Positions 12,326 to 24,525 of a DNA stretch of 64,000 nucleotides are shown one piece after another. How positions within the stretch are numbered: position 1 is the stretch's first letter; each line of letters begins with the position of its first letter. Source of the stretch: Dasyornis broadbenti (taxonomy: Eukaryota; Chordata; Aves; Passeriformes; Dasyornithidae); contig VZRN01001317.1 in NCBI GenBank assembly GCA_013397935.1, positions 2,275,606 to 2,339,605 on the forward strand. Reading direction: 5' to 3'. Below the pieces are notes generated by a model, which worked only from the letters and a program-made list of their open reading frames with translations, had not been told where the DNA came from and ran no database searches. The translations under genes were made by a program, and so were the position numbers.

Positions 12326-15300
12326 CCCTCTCTATGCTTGTGTGACCTGTGAGCGAGGCTTCGGTGCTTACCTTGCTGAGCAATGTTCAAAGGCCACAGG
12401 TTTGTGCTGCTGCTGGTGCTTTAGAAAGAAGAAAGCAGCTGGGTTAGCTGGAACCAGCACTGGGCTTTTTGGTAGCATCAGGGTTTAGGTGATCAGCGGC
12501 AATTAGTGATTGCATCACTCTTTGTTTGCCAGCAGCTCAGAGGACACACATCGCTCTTGGTGGTGCAGTTACTTGCTGACGAGCAGTCCTGGGTTGGAGC
12601 ACTTAGAATGAGTTGAATGTAGAGTAGGTTCAAAGTTGAAAAAAACCAAAAACCCATGTTTTTACCTTAAAGATAATAAACACGTTAAGGAAATAAGAGT
12701 TTTCAGGGTTCATTATACAGTCTGATGAATGAGCGACATCACAAAGCTGAGATTTGAGCTATTTAGGAAAACAAGGATGTAAAACCCATCAGATTTTGTC
12801 ATTCACTGTCTCAGGCACCTTCCAGATGTTAAATCCAGGAAGAGAATATTCCTTCTATGACTCCTCGCTTGCTACTTCTAACATACTTTAGAATCCTTAC
12901 TAAATTGAGAGGATATTTTTAAAGTACACTTGGGTAAGAGGAAGCATTGAGGGTTTTGAGAAGCTGCAATCAAGAAAAAACAGTTTCAGACCTGTCAAGG
13001 ATTTTTTTTTATTGTTGCTGCATGGCACTCAGCGGTTTGAGTTTGGCAACTTCTCAACAGAGAAAAACAATTTGTGTCAAGAAAAACGAGAAATAAGAGC
13101 TGCTTGATATTTCCACATGTCCGAAGTGTTTATTATATACACCTAAATTTTCAAAAACTGGTGCCAGTGAAGAAGCTTGGCTTTAGACCTAGGGCAAATC
13201 ATTGTTATCTCCCAAGAACTTAGCAGCATCTATTCTGTTGATTACACCTAAAGACAGCTTTGAAAAGAAGCGATGCAAACTTTCTTTCAAAACTGGGCTT
13301 AATTTTTATGTTGGTGATAGACAAGCAAAGGTGGAGTGGAATTATTACATGTAAAGCCTCTTTTCTCTGCCTGAATTGTGAGATATCCGAAGATCTCACC
13401 AGATGTCTTTGTTATCTCTTACGGGAACTCCCAGAACACACAAATTACCAGTAGAACCATTGCTCTGAGTACACAGCTCTGGCAATGATTAGGGATATTC
13501 TGGTCAAGCCCAGAGTTCAGAGATTTCCCTTTCCCTGTTGAGTGCTGGGTGGTTTGGACTCCCCTGTCTGCTCTCTTGGCTGCCTGAGGCTTTAAAAGTT
13601 GCCCGCAGGCTCTTCTTCCTAAAAGTAGCTCTCAGCTCCTTCATTCCTGTTCAGACAGTAAACTCCTAGGACAGGGGCTTTCTGTTTCCTTGTGTTTGTA
13701 CAGCTGAGATAATTCTGTGGAACAGCAACCAGGAGAAAGGCCAGAGGCCTCGAGCCAAGGGAGAGAGACCTGCTGGACCATTAGGCAGAGAGTGCAGGAT
13801 TCATGGTGTGTTTGGGATGCAGGAGCAGCAGCCCAGGTTCTCCCAGCAACCTTCTGTGGCTAAACTGGTTTTGCACACTGCCAAAATGAAAACTAAATTA
13901 AACCAAACTTGGCTTATGCTGACTTGCTTTACGTGGTGCTGCAGTGGTTAATGAAGGTGCAAACGGAATGGCTGTACCAACTGCAAAAATCGGATCTGAG
14001 AGATCAGGAGACTCTTAAACTGCACCTGCTTGACACCTTGCTCTTGTCTCTGTGTGGGATAACACCTGGGAAACCTTGTTTGTGAGTGATGGAATTAGTC
14101 AAGTGCTCACGTAGGATTTTAAAATAGAAATTTTCCTTTTCTTTTTGATTTTGTGTTTCATTTCCTGTATATCCTGTGCATGAAAACCTGGAGTTTGTGA
14201 CAGAAAATTACATCCCTGGTCCCACAGATACTGACTTTTTAATTCTTCATGGATTGTCCCTGGTGGCACACTGCAGGGATGCCAGGAGACTGTCATTTCT
14301 GGATTTGGAGTTTACCTGGGGATGGAGGATGGAGCCCCAGCCCCTGTGAGCGCCAGGCAGCTTTCAGATGAGAAGGGTTCTCTGGCCTGCAGCAAACAGC
14401 AAACTCACTGTCTGTGCCAAAGACAGGTTCCTCTAGACAGTGTACAAGGTAGATAAAAGCAGATAAAGCTGGGAAGAGAAGGGAATTGTGCAAGTTAAAA
14501 AACCAGAATAAAGGGAATAACAGAATAAAGTGGTAGCATTAGGAGTGGTTGGATATAGCAGTTTCTGACTGAGAAATGGGGGTGTGGACTCTCTTCCTTC
14601 CAGAGGCAGTAATTACATGTCAGATATTGACATCCCAGATGAATGCTGCCATGAAAAATACAAACCCACAGCATCTATTCTCTTTGGCTGGATTTGGAAA
14701 AAAACCCACCACCACCAAAACTGTTCTTCAGTTCTCTAAAGAAAGTGCTGGGTGCCCCACTCCCAACTGGATTTTAAGACATGGATTGGTTGGAGCAGTC
14801 ATTACCCAGTAAAACCTTGTAAAATGCATAAACACCATTGACTGATATTTTACACACTCCTATCATTGTCATGTTTCCTCTCTCAGGACCATTCCCAGAC
14901 CTGAGTCACGTATTTAAATTCTGTTGTTGATGGCTTTGCTTTTTCTAAGTGAAAGCACAAGAATGCCCGCTGCAGACCAATTAAAGCTCAGGAGAATAAC
15001 ATAAACATTTTAAAATCACAAGTTTCAAGTAACCTGCACTACCTCTGTGATATATTTTTAGTAATGTAAGAAGCAACTCTAATCACTAAAATAAACTCAT
15101 CAATGTCCTTGCTTCTTCTGGAACCAGGAATTGGGGACACCATTCTCAGCATGTAGGTGTAAAAATCTGTCATTCAATCTGGAAGCCGTAGGAACGCATT
15201 CCCTCTCTCCATATGAATTCCCATTCTGTTTTGTGCCTGTCCAGAGTGGGGACAATTTCCTTTAACAAGGACAGAGGAGCAGTCAGTCTCATTCACAGAA

Positions 15301-18300
15301 AAGTCACAGGGTTTACAGCGCTGCTCACTGTGGCACACTTGGCACTCTAAGGGATTTTGCTATCTAGGTGGTACTTCAGTACTCAGCTCCTTTTGCTAGG
15401 CTTTTCATTAAGAAATCCTCCAGAAGATTTATCTCTGTGACTTTACATTTCCTTGATGCCTAAAGCAGAAAAGTTAAAATCCAGTCAAAGCTTTTGTAAG
15501 GAGCATAGGGTTGACAGCCACACAATAAACATGAAACTTGGTTAGTGATTGAAAGAATTCAGAAATTGCATGGCTGACAATACCCAGATGGAGGTAAATA
15601 AATTGTCTAGAGCAGGGTAGATGAAATGGCAAAAGTTGTAACTGTCAATTTGTTAAAAGGCAAAGTAAATGATCAGTTTGAGAAAAACATTCTGGAATAT
15701 TTCATATGCGATGTCCAGCACCAGAGCGCAAAGCCTGGTTTTTTGCATATTTCTAATAGTATAGAAGCAATGAGGAAAGATGCTTTGGTAGAAGGAGAGG
15801 GACTAAAACCAAAGTCCCAAAACAAAGTTTTAATTGACTATAAAATATATGAAACTTAAATGAGCATTTTTCATTTCCTCTGCAAGTTCTGTTCTAACCC
15901 TGAATTATTCACAGAAATTGCAATGAAACAAAAAGGATTTTATTATAAATGTCCATGACAAGAAATGGCAAGATGTAAGTAGATATTTCTCATTATTTGC
16001 AAAAATGTTTCTGCATAATTACTTCTGCCACCATTTCATTGCTTTAGTGTCCCCTTGAAAGATTGCCTTTCAGAGTGTGTTTTATTGCAGTCCTTAAAGA
16101 TAATGCAAGGCTGTATCTCTGCTGCTTTAAGTGAAAAGGAATTTTAAATGCAAATTTCCAGTTCTCTTTTTACCTGACCGGAGCATGCATTCAGTGCCTT
16201 TGAGAGAGTTTCAGCGCTAATATAACATATTCTGTAATGGTTTTAATTTCAGCAGGATGCGTATTCCAGAAGGTCACCAAAAGGTTGGGATGTACCAGTT
16301 AGCAAATATTGTAAATGATCTGCACAGCCTCAATCTGAAACTCTACTTGAAACTTCGTGTGAATTTTTGAGTACAAGCTGTGCTTCTAAAATTGCCTTTA
16401 GGAGGTCACTTTTTAGTTTCTGCCTTCTCATCGTATCCCCAGCAGCAACAGATCTTGGTTTCCAGGATCCAATTACATTGCATGGGGCTATCCAGAGGAC
16501 ATGGATACAGGCTAGTAAACTGCATATTTGAATTAACTTTCCATATAGAGTTGTTTGACCTCTGAGTCTCCTTCCATTTGCATGGAACACTCAATTCTGC
16601 ATCTCTGTGTCTGTGAGCTGCTGAGAGCCAGAGCTGGCTCAGCCCTGACTGAGCAGTTACATGAGACTCTGCACAGGCAACAAGGGGCAACAAAATAAAC
16701 TTTTCTGCCTCTTCCGTTCCTTGAGGACTCCAGTCTCTCAGACAGCGTAGGAGGGTCCTTCGTAGGGTTTGTCTCCTTGCAGAGGATGCCACTGCTTTCT
16801 TCCAAGACTGGTGGGAGAGCCAGGAGTTGTGTTACTTCCCTACAGTCTGGTGATCAGAGCATTCTCTGACATGTAGAATAGCCATCTGTGCCTTGCACAG
16901 CAACCAAACTGCTCAAATTGCCTTTTAGGGGATATCCCTGCTGTTTAGAAGGTGCCTCAGAATTTGTTCTGAACTCGAGACCTTCAGTGGAGCACAAGAA
17001 AGTCTCTAGTTTCTGGTCCTTAACAGGTAGGGTGATTCTTTGCCCCATGTTGTGCTATTAAGGAGTTGTTAAATGGACGCATTAATAAATAATTGAATTA
17101 CTAAATCCCAAACTCAACAACTGGTAAAAAGTTAAACCTTGAAACAGCTTTCCTTGAGTTCATCCCGTGGAATCTCCTTCTTCCTTCTTAACCCCATGGA
17201 AATCCTCAATTCATTTACAGTTTGAGCTCTACTTTTCATTCACTTGGATGACCACAGGAGTGCAATAAAGACGCATTGTGATGTGGTGAATAATTACCTG
17301 TTGGCTTCAAGGAAGAGCCAATATTAGAATTACAGTTTCAGTGAGAGTGTTTGACAGCAGAATACCCTTCCATTTGGGTGTCCTCTTTTTGTGGAAATTA
17401 ATTCAGATCTCAATCTATGGCTTTCAGTTATGTAATGTCTCAAAGGAGGTGGTTTCTGAGCTGCAAAGCTTTGATTCATATTTTCCTATCCAAGTCTGGT
17501 TGGATATATGATCTTGAGCATGGAATCAAGTTTTTTCAGAAAATCCACTCGGAGACGAAGGAAGGAAGGAAATTCCTCTCTTGTCAGTGTAGACTGGAGG
17601 AACTGTATACCTCTGTTTCATCCTATCAGTTTCTCTCAAAAGTATATGTAGCTGGAGATCTTGTTTGATCTCTACATGATTCTGATTTCTTGAGCATGTT
17701 CTTTCTCTACGGAGCACTGCTCACGGTGCAGGAAATTTTGAGGTGTAATTTGTTTTCAAGCTACCACCAATTTTTCTCAGTGGAAAAGAACACACAGTAT
17801 CAATTTTAAGTGGATGGAGGGACATTTTTTCTACCTGCAGCAAAGAGGCCATAGTAACTCTCAGAGCTCCTGCCTATGTACATCTCCTGTGAACTAACCA
17901 AAAATAAAATAAATAAAGTACAGTAAATCCTGAAAAGTGATGCCTGCCCTTTTTCAGGAGCAGTTGAAAGTTAATTTAAAAGGCAAAAAAAGTCAGAGTT
18001 TACTGCACTCCCCATTTTTGGCTTGACTCTGCAGTGATTGGAGACTAAGAACCTTCTATGTGCTCTTGGGAAAATGTCAAAGTCTTCTATTTTGTTATGG
18101 CATTGGAAAGCTGTGACAAATGAATAAGGATGTGTAACCCGCTCACCAGCAGTCATTATGCCTGCCCTTCCCATTTTGCCCCCTCTGTTGTGTGTTGGAA
18201 TTTGGCTTGGTTCTCAGTTCCAGATCCTGTCTGTTGGTGCATTAACTTTGAACAACAAAGAGCAGTTGTGACAGCGCCTGACGCTGCTTTCAATTTCAGT

Positions 18301-19940
18301 GCTGTGAGTTTGGAGTCAGAACAGGGGAACTGCAGGGCTGCTGGAGTGTGGACAGCAGGAGCTCCCATGCAGGGGTGTTTGATGCCAAGGTTTGCCACCT
18401 GTTGATATCATTGCTTGCCTGCAGAATGGTTAATGCAGCTGTCACCTGTGACTGAAGTCAGACAGTCCTCACAGTGGCGCTGACCTGCCAGGAGAATGGC
18501 CCCTGATGTGTTGAGCTATCTGGAAAATTCCCCCATGATTTTGGGCATGCTCCTGTGATTACTCTGGATTTTAGCTTTTTGTTGAGGTGTGAACAGGCAT
18601 TTTTTAACAGTCTGAAGAATCGAGTTCTTCACATGTGCCCAGTGCCCACAGGGGCCAGTCATTACCTTTCACTAATAGCAGGATTGATTAGCAGAGACGC
18701 ATTCCCCCACTGGGGAGAAAGGCTGATCAATTTCTATTCCTTCTTCTGCTTCTTTCAAAATTTCCACCCCTTCATCTTTGGGTTTTTGTTGCATTAGATA
18801 AGGATGAGATATAGATTATCTATGGCATGGATGGAAGACACTCCATGTCCCTACTGTTTTGGGCAGGGGCAAAGCTTTCCCTGGGACAGCTGCAGGCTGG
18901 GATGCAGCTGGAGCACAGGACTGCAAGGTGAGTTTGTACAGAGCTGGTTTAGCAGGGTGTACAGCCCTTGTCAGATGCATCCAGACACCATACTCTGCTG
19001 TGTCAGCAGTTGAGGGCCTTAAAGAGAGTGGGAACAGGAATCTGTAGGGCTTAGCTCCAGACTTAACCAAGTCTGTACCACACAGTCACCAGACACTGAC
19101 TAATTCCATCTCGTGTCACAGGAAAGCGCTTCCTTACTGAGAGGAAAACATTTCAGTTAGAGGAAGGCTCAGACTAAAGACCAAACCATGGTACCATGGT
19201 CTTGAACAAACCTGAGTGTGCTAGATCGCATCCAGTCTGCAGGGGTAGAATGTGGAACATCAGCACACCTAAGGGGGCTTTTGTGTTTATTGACCACTGA
19301 AAATCCAGAACCCACTTCCCATGTAGAACGGAAATGAGGATGAGATCTTAATAGGGATTCAGAGTGTTTGTTGTTCCTCCTGATTATCTTAGTATAGGCA
19401 ATGTAATTTAATGAAGTTATTGGTGCTTGGCTAAAAGGTTATGCAGAAGTTAAACCAGAGTAAGATTAAAATCAGGGTAATTAGAGTTGTGTGCTGACAT
19501 CTGAGAGCAAAATTTGACCTTCTGAATTTTGAAGAAGCTGCAAAGATCCTGGATGTGCAGCACATGTGTCAGAGAGGTAAAGAAAAGCCTGTCAGATTTT
19601 GGCTTGGAGCCGTCAGACCCGATTTGCAGCATCCTTGCAAAGAGGAAGGCGAGGTAGCTGTGTGATGAGCATGGAATAGACAGAGATTTCGGATATCCAC
19701 ATACAAATTCATTCTTTCTCTTCAGTTCAGGAACTACCAACGTATCACATCCACAATGCCCCAAAGCATCCTCCCAGCCAGTTGGCTCTTAGCAAGAATA
19801 GAACCAATTTCTTAATCCTTACTACCACCTCCTGCCAACACACTATGGAAATAGAAGATGTATCTGCTTCAAAAAGCATTTGTCTGCTTTTTTGGCCGGG
19901 CGTATGCTTCAGAGGTGACAGCTGGTGCAGGAAAGAAGCA
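12326..19940. other. single-copy non-coding DNA, no gene seen
   Basis: No gene or recognised transposable element. Open frames reach 128 codons (16406-16792 minus) but overlap others on both strands and have no recognisable motif. The frame at 15626-15859 (77 codons, rich in K, E and D) has a protein-like composition but no matching family known to me and no splice context. One perfect 16-base palindrome lies at 19185-19200. A CAAG/GTGAGT donor-like sequence occurs near 18925, but no exon can be built on it. Confidence 0.55.
19185..19200. repeat. perfect 16-base palindrome
   Basis: ACCATGGTACCATGGT equals its own reverse complement. It is also a direct tandem of ACCATGGT, itself palindromic. 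There is no adjacent structure that would make it an attachment site or operator, so chance or a small duplication is the likely origin. Confidence 0.85.
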
Positions 19941-20034
19941 CTTATTTATACATACATATATATAGAAATGTATCTATTTATATAAATATATACACACAGA
20001 GTGATATGGATATGTATATATATGCCTACAGAAA
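19941..20034. repeat. AT-rich imperfect TA/CATA/TTTA simple repeat
   Basis: Irregular alternation of TATA, CATA, TTTA and ACAC units over about 95 bases. This is degenerate low-complexity DNA. It accounts for the tyrosine- and isoleucine-rich short frames across this position. Confidence 0.75.
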
Positions 20035-20699
20035 ATGCTTTATGTACTCGTGTGTGTATATGAAAGGGAAGAAACCACGAAAACTGATGAGATGCCAGTT
20101 TTCCAGTTCAATTTTTCATCTTAGTGCTTTAGAAGAGCAGGAACAATGCCTGTATCCCTAATGAGCAGCAGACAGAGTAGACCTTATCTTGGGATGATTT
20201 CTAGGCCTGGCAAAGTACATTTTTTGCAAATTCTTAATTTGACATCAAATAAATTCTTAAATATGCAGAAGATCAACTGTCTTGCTTCTCCTCTTCATAA
20301 AAAAATAATCCTGCACTCACCATTTCCTGAGAGTGACTCAGTAAATTCTCAGTAATGACATCTCTAGTGAAGTATCAAGAGAAACCTAAGGAAGGCAGTT
20401 GAATTTAAAGTTGTTAAAGGCCTCAAAGAAAAAATGTAACTCATACTCTTCATGAAAGAAAAGAAAATTCACTGTGTTGGCATACTAGGAGTAGAGTTAA
20501 CAGACACTACATGCGATAGCCTGAGTTCTATGCAAATGAAAACTGCAATAAAAACCATTTTAAGAATATGGGTTTCTTTTTTTTTCAGAGAAAAAACCCC
20601 TTCCTTGCTATATTTTCTCAAATTCATATTAAACAACATACTTGCCTTGTCACTGAAGAGATGCAAAAATTGTCAATCTGAAAATTTGGTTCATCTGTA

Positions 20700-21160
20700 A
20701 GAGAGCAAGCATACACTGGATGCCAAGTGCGGGTTTGAAACGCATTTATTCATTCCCGATTTAGCACCTACTCATAGCATGAAATGCAGCGAGATATAAA
20801 GGATACAGAAAAACACTGCCCCCTCTCCCCAGTTTTAATAGCACATACTTATCACCATTCCTATGTTAATGAAGTGTTTGTACAGCTGCTGCAGTGGGCA
20901 CAGGGAGATTAAAATCTGCCTTCACTCTCTTTAAAGAACCTAAGGGAGATCAACACATCTGGTCTGGGGGGGAGATAAGTCTGTCAAAACCATTATTTCA
21001 CATCATTTGCAGCAGCTTAGAACAAGGGTGGGAAGGAGAGAAGGAAATTTATTAACTTTATGGTAGCCATGTGTCTGTTGTTTTACGTCACCTGACAATT
21101 CATCACTTTGTTTAATAATTAGCAGCCTTGACCCTCACATGTCACCTTTAGTATCCTGGT
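20700..21160. promoter_or_regulatory. candidate conserved non-coding (enhancer-like) block
   Basis: The 3' part packs several transcription-factor-like words close together: TTTACGTCA (CRE-like, 21082-21090), CTGACA (TALE-homeodomain-like), TTAATAATTAG (homeodomain-like, about 21112-21122), TTGACC (nuclear-receptor half-site-like, about 21128) and CATGTCACC. There is no open frame or repeat. This is inference from motif density only; such words also occur by chance in AT-rich DNA, so the call is weak without a cross-species alignment. Confidence 0.25.
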
Positions 21161-21744
21161 AACTTTTATTCTTAATTGCTCTCTTTTGCTGGCTTGGATC
21201 TAGCTCAGGTACAGGGATCCAAACCGGGGTCACATCAGCAGGTTCTGGTTTTTCCCAGGACAAACTCCAGTGGTGATGCTGCAGAAAATGTGGCTGTGTA
21301 TACGGATTGGTTGTTGTTTCCTAGATAAGATCTTAGCGATCAAAAGGACATCTTTTGGAACAAACGTGCATGGATGAGAGAAAGAGACAGATTTTAATGG
21401 TGATCCTGAGGAACTGTGGCTTCAGACGCATTGTGAAGCCACTGTGCTTGTTTTAGGCCACAGCTCCTCTGCAGAGCAGTGGCATTTTCTCTCAGAGTTT
21501 TAGTCTCAGTGAATGCAAGAAATTTTATGAAAGGCAGGAATGTTTTGTCTGTTCTTGTTACTTGCTGAGAATAATGATATATGCATGAGACATGGGGGTT
21601 GGCTGGGTTTGAGCTGATAGGACGGATGGAGAAGGAAAGGTGTTTTTCAAAACAGTTAGAACTATTTTAATCTACTTTGTTACAGTGACATTGCTTCTAA
21701 TCCTTTCCTGATATATTATTGATAAACTTTTCACAATGTACATC

Positions 21745-21885
21745 ATAGTAGCATTCATCAGACTTGACATTTTATCCTCACGGTGCATTTGGGAAGCTCA
21801 GAAGTCTTCTATTTCCCATTTTACATTTACATTTATTTCTCATTTTCATGACATTGAGAGAGAAGAGAGTGTAAGGCAAACTATT
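21745..21885 (-). mobile_element. possible ancient MIR SINE fragment (antisense)
   Basis: The order of a TTGACATTTTATCCTCA-like stretch, a CCCATTTTACA word (about 21816-21826), then a GAGAGAGAAGAGAGTGTAAGG-like stretch resembles the MIR core and 3' half read on the minus strand (cattttacaga ... actgaggcacagagaggttaag). The match is from memory and strongly diverged. MIR relics do exist in birds at low number. Alternative: chance similarity in AT-rich sequence. Confidence 0.3.
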
Positions 21886-22345
21886 TGAACTTCAGTTTCT
21901 GCAGTTAGGCAAAGAAATGCTCACCTTGTTAAAAATCAGGCCAAAGACTTTGGTCTCTAAATATAGATTTAAAGATCTAATGTTAGATACCTCGTATGGG
22001 AGAGATTCACCTCTGTGATTGACCAGTACCGTGCAAAGGCCCTACAGTAAATCTCAGAGATAGATTTTTGATCTCCTAAAGCTTCATTGCTAAAAAGTTG
22101 CTTTTCCAAGAATTTTTATGCAAATACATCTTTAGACAAATCTTAACAATGAGACATAAGTTGGCTAAAGGTATTGGAAAAACTTAATTGCTTTTCAGAA
22201 ACTGAACCAAAAGTAAGACAAAATAAGTTTTGGTCAGTTGGAATAAAATCTTAACTGCTTGTTTGAGGCTTTTCTTCTGAAACAATAAACTAAGAAAAAA
22301 TAATAAAAAAAGGTTTGGCTAGGCATGAGATGTTTTAACTCAGTA

Positions 22346-22370
22346 AAAAAAAAAAAAAAAAACAAAAAAA
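22346..22370. repeat. A-rich homopolymer tract
   Basis: An A run interrupted by a single C. No retrocopy or SINE is recognisable upstream of it, so it is treated as simple sequence. Confidence 0.8.
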
Positions 22371-22622
22371 ACCAACTGATTTCTATTTGGTGCTTGTATC
22401 TTTTTTATCTCTTTTAAAAAATGCATTTTGAGTTGACTTGCTTTTCCAGATGAACTGATTCAAGGTTTTAAAAAAGGTATAAAATTTTAAATTCAAAAAT
22501 TTTGCCTCATGCCTTATTGTAAAGCATGTGCTGCTTCTGATTAATTCTCTGAAATTTTGCATAATGCTATGTTCCTACATTAGGAATAAATAAATTAATC
22601 AATATTTCATCATCGGTTCATC

Positions 22623-22966
22623 CTAAAACTGTTCTTCAGTGAGGCCCTTCATTACTTCTGTGGGAATATGGAAGAAGCTCTGTGGGACCCCATCATAAAC
22701 ACTGCCCATAATCTTGCTGTTGACTCTTGCGCCTTTGAGAAGAAAGAGTTTGTCAAGCTTGATCAGGTCCCCTGTTAGCAGCATCACTTTATATTTACTC
22801 TGGAGTCCTCTTCAGAATCCGCTGTGTGCATCCAAGTCTGCCTTGATTTATGTTCAGCGATTTCCTTGGATCTTAACTGTAGATCTGTTTCAAAACTGAG
22901 TTTGAAACATTCATCTTTGCCGGCACGACGGTTTTGAAGGGAAAGGCTACATTGCTTTAAAACATT
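22623..22966 (-). pseudogene. possible degraded coding remnant (unrecognised)
   Basis: On the minus strand an open frame runs from 22966 to a TGA at 22784-22786 (60 codons). A second frame, offset by one base, runs from 22811 to a TAG at 22623-22625 (62 codons, internal ATG at 22784-22786). If joined by a one-base frameshift they would give about 115 codons with balanced amino-acid use and little low complexity. Upstream, about 23000-23160 also reads fairly well but with stops. I recognise no family. Open frames of about 60 codons are common by chance in this window, so this is only a candidate broken retrocopy or lost exon. No poly-A tail or clear splice sites were found. Confidence 0.15.
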
Positions 22967-24411
22967 TCATATCAAGGCCAAGAAACTATTAAAAATTATA
23001 TGGTCCTTTGTATTTAACCATTGGTTTGGTCATTCAAACAAAGTTAAAAACCTTAAGCCCCATAGCTGCCTTCAAATGCCTAATGTTGATTGTCCAGGGG
23101 TTTGCATAGGCCAGATAGTAATTCTTAGAATAAAGTTTTTGCTTGCTTTTGAAAATTACTTGCTCCAGTTACTGAGAAATTAGTGATGTGCTGAGGATTC
23201 AGGAAAACAGGGTAGAAGGCAGCAGTTTTTGAGGCTGGTGTAACTTGCAGTTTGAGACAGACCTGTCTCTTTTCTCTTTTCTTGCGATTCAGCCCTTGCA
23301 CCCCGAACTGCTCTGAGCAGGACTGGTTCTGGGGCTGTTCTGTGACACAAGAGGGTTTGCATCACAAGTGGGGAAGAAATCAGAAGAATCCTACACTAGG
23401 CTAGCACACCCAAAAGAGACAAACCACCACATTCTACGGATAGAATGCCAGATACAGCATCGCCACTAATACCTTGTAATCCTACCTTTACAGACCGTTT
23501 TTATCAGAATGGATGGATTAGTTGGGAAAAACCTGAACAGAGATACATATTTAAAAGCTACATATTTCAAAGTCAGCTTCTGGATGCTTCAATTCTTGAT
23601 GAATGTTGTAAGTTTGTTCAGATGTTCCCAAACAGGCTTTATGTAAAGCAATATTTATTTAATTTTAATACGGAAGATGTGTTGAAAGATTTTTTTTTTT
23701 TTTTTCAATCTATTGTTTCTATTTCCTAGATTTAAGTGTGAATAATGTGATGAACTGATCCTCAGTTTTTTCCCAAAAACCACATGGAAACATGCAGAGG
23801 TTAGTCAGGCATCTGCCTATCGCCAGATAAAACGTAGCCCATTGCTTGCTTTAGCACAACACAATGTGCATCTTAAATATCTGTTTGTGTCTGTTATAAA
23901 CTTAGGCCAGCACAGACACTATAATCCAGTTTATTAAATAAGCTGATTAGTGTTTATTTAATTGGGTAACTAAGAAGGTAATAGCACACAAAGACCCTTA
24001 GTAGTGGAGAGTGGCAGGAAAAACAGATATCAAAACCACTAGTATAGGGAATCAGGTCTCATTTAAAAATTAAATTATATAAATTCATTCAATTACCTTG
24101 AATTAATTCCTAAGTGTACGCCTGTACACATTGTGAAACATCATTAAGATCCATCACAGTCCTATTGATTTGAATTAATACTCTGCAATGGCAGAGATCC
24201 ATACATTATGTGGTAACTTAAATCAGCTTTTCAAGAGCTCTGAACTCCAGTAGTTCAACACAGAAAAGCAGGGAAGCCCAGGAAACAGTACCCAAAGTCA
24301 GACCTGTGACTCTTGTGTGATACAAACAGCTCAGGCATTCTGAATGTCATCCCAGCAGCACCAAGTTTACCACAGACTGCATAAATCTGGCCAAAAGCAG
24401 GTTAAATTTGA

Positions 24412-24525
24412 TTTTTTTTTCTCCTTCTTTCTGTGGTTGGGTTTTTTTTGTTGTTGTTGTTGTTTGGGTTTTTTTGTGTTTTTTTTTTTATTATTATTTT
24501 GTTTTGTTTTGTTTTGTTTTTTTGT
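24412..24525. repeat. T-rich compound microsatellite (T)n, (GTT)n, (GTTTT)n
   Basis: About 115 bases almost entirely of T and G: T runs, a GTT run (24449-24463 region), then GTTTT units ending near 24521. It is typical vertebrate low-complexity DNA and is the cause of the phenylalanine/cysteine/valine-rich frame over 24344-24553, which is not a gene. Confidence 0.85.

Larger units (their letters stand above)
20035..24411. other. single-copy non-coding DNA; possible conserved element and pseudogene-like frames
   Basis: No confirmed gene. The interval contains a motif-dense block (20700-21160) that may be a conserved non-coding element, a possible old MIR fragment (21745-21885), an interrupted A run (22346-22370), and overlapping minus-strand frames (22623-22966) that read somewhat like protein. 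Each is listed separately. The rest is AT-rich unique sequence. Confidence 0.5.

Noticed and set aside
15626..15859. 77-codon frame with charged, protein-like composition
   Set aside because: No recognisable family, no splice sites and no supporting neighbour; frames of this size are common by chance in this window.
18890..18932. Possible small exon between GCTGCAG and CAAG/GTGAGT
   Set aside because: Both signals are common words; without transcripts or conservation the exon cannot be supported.
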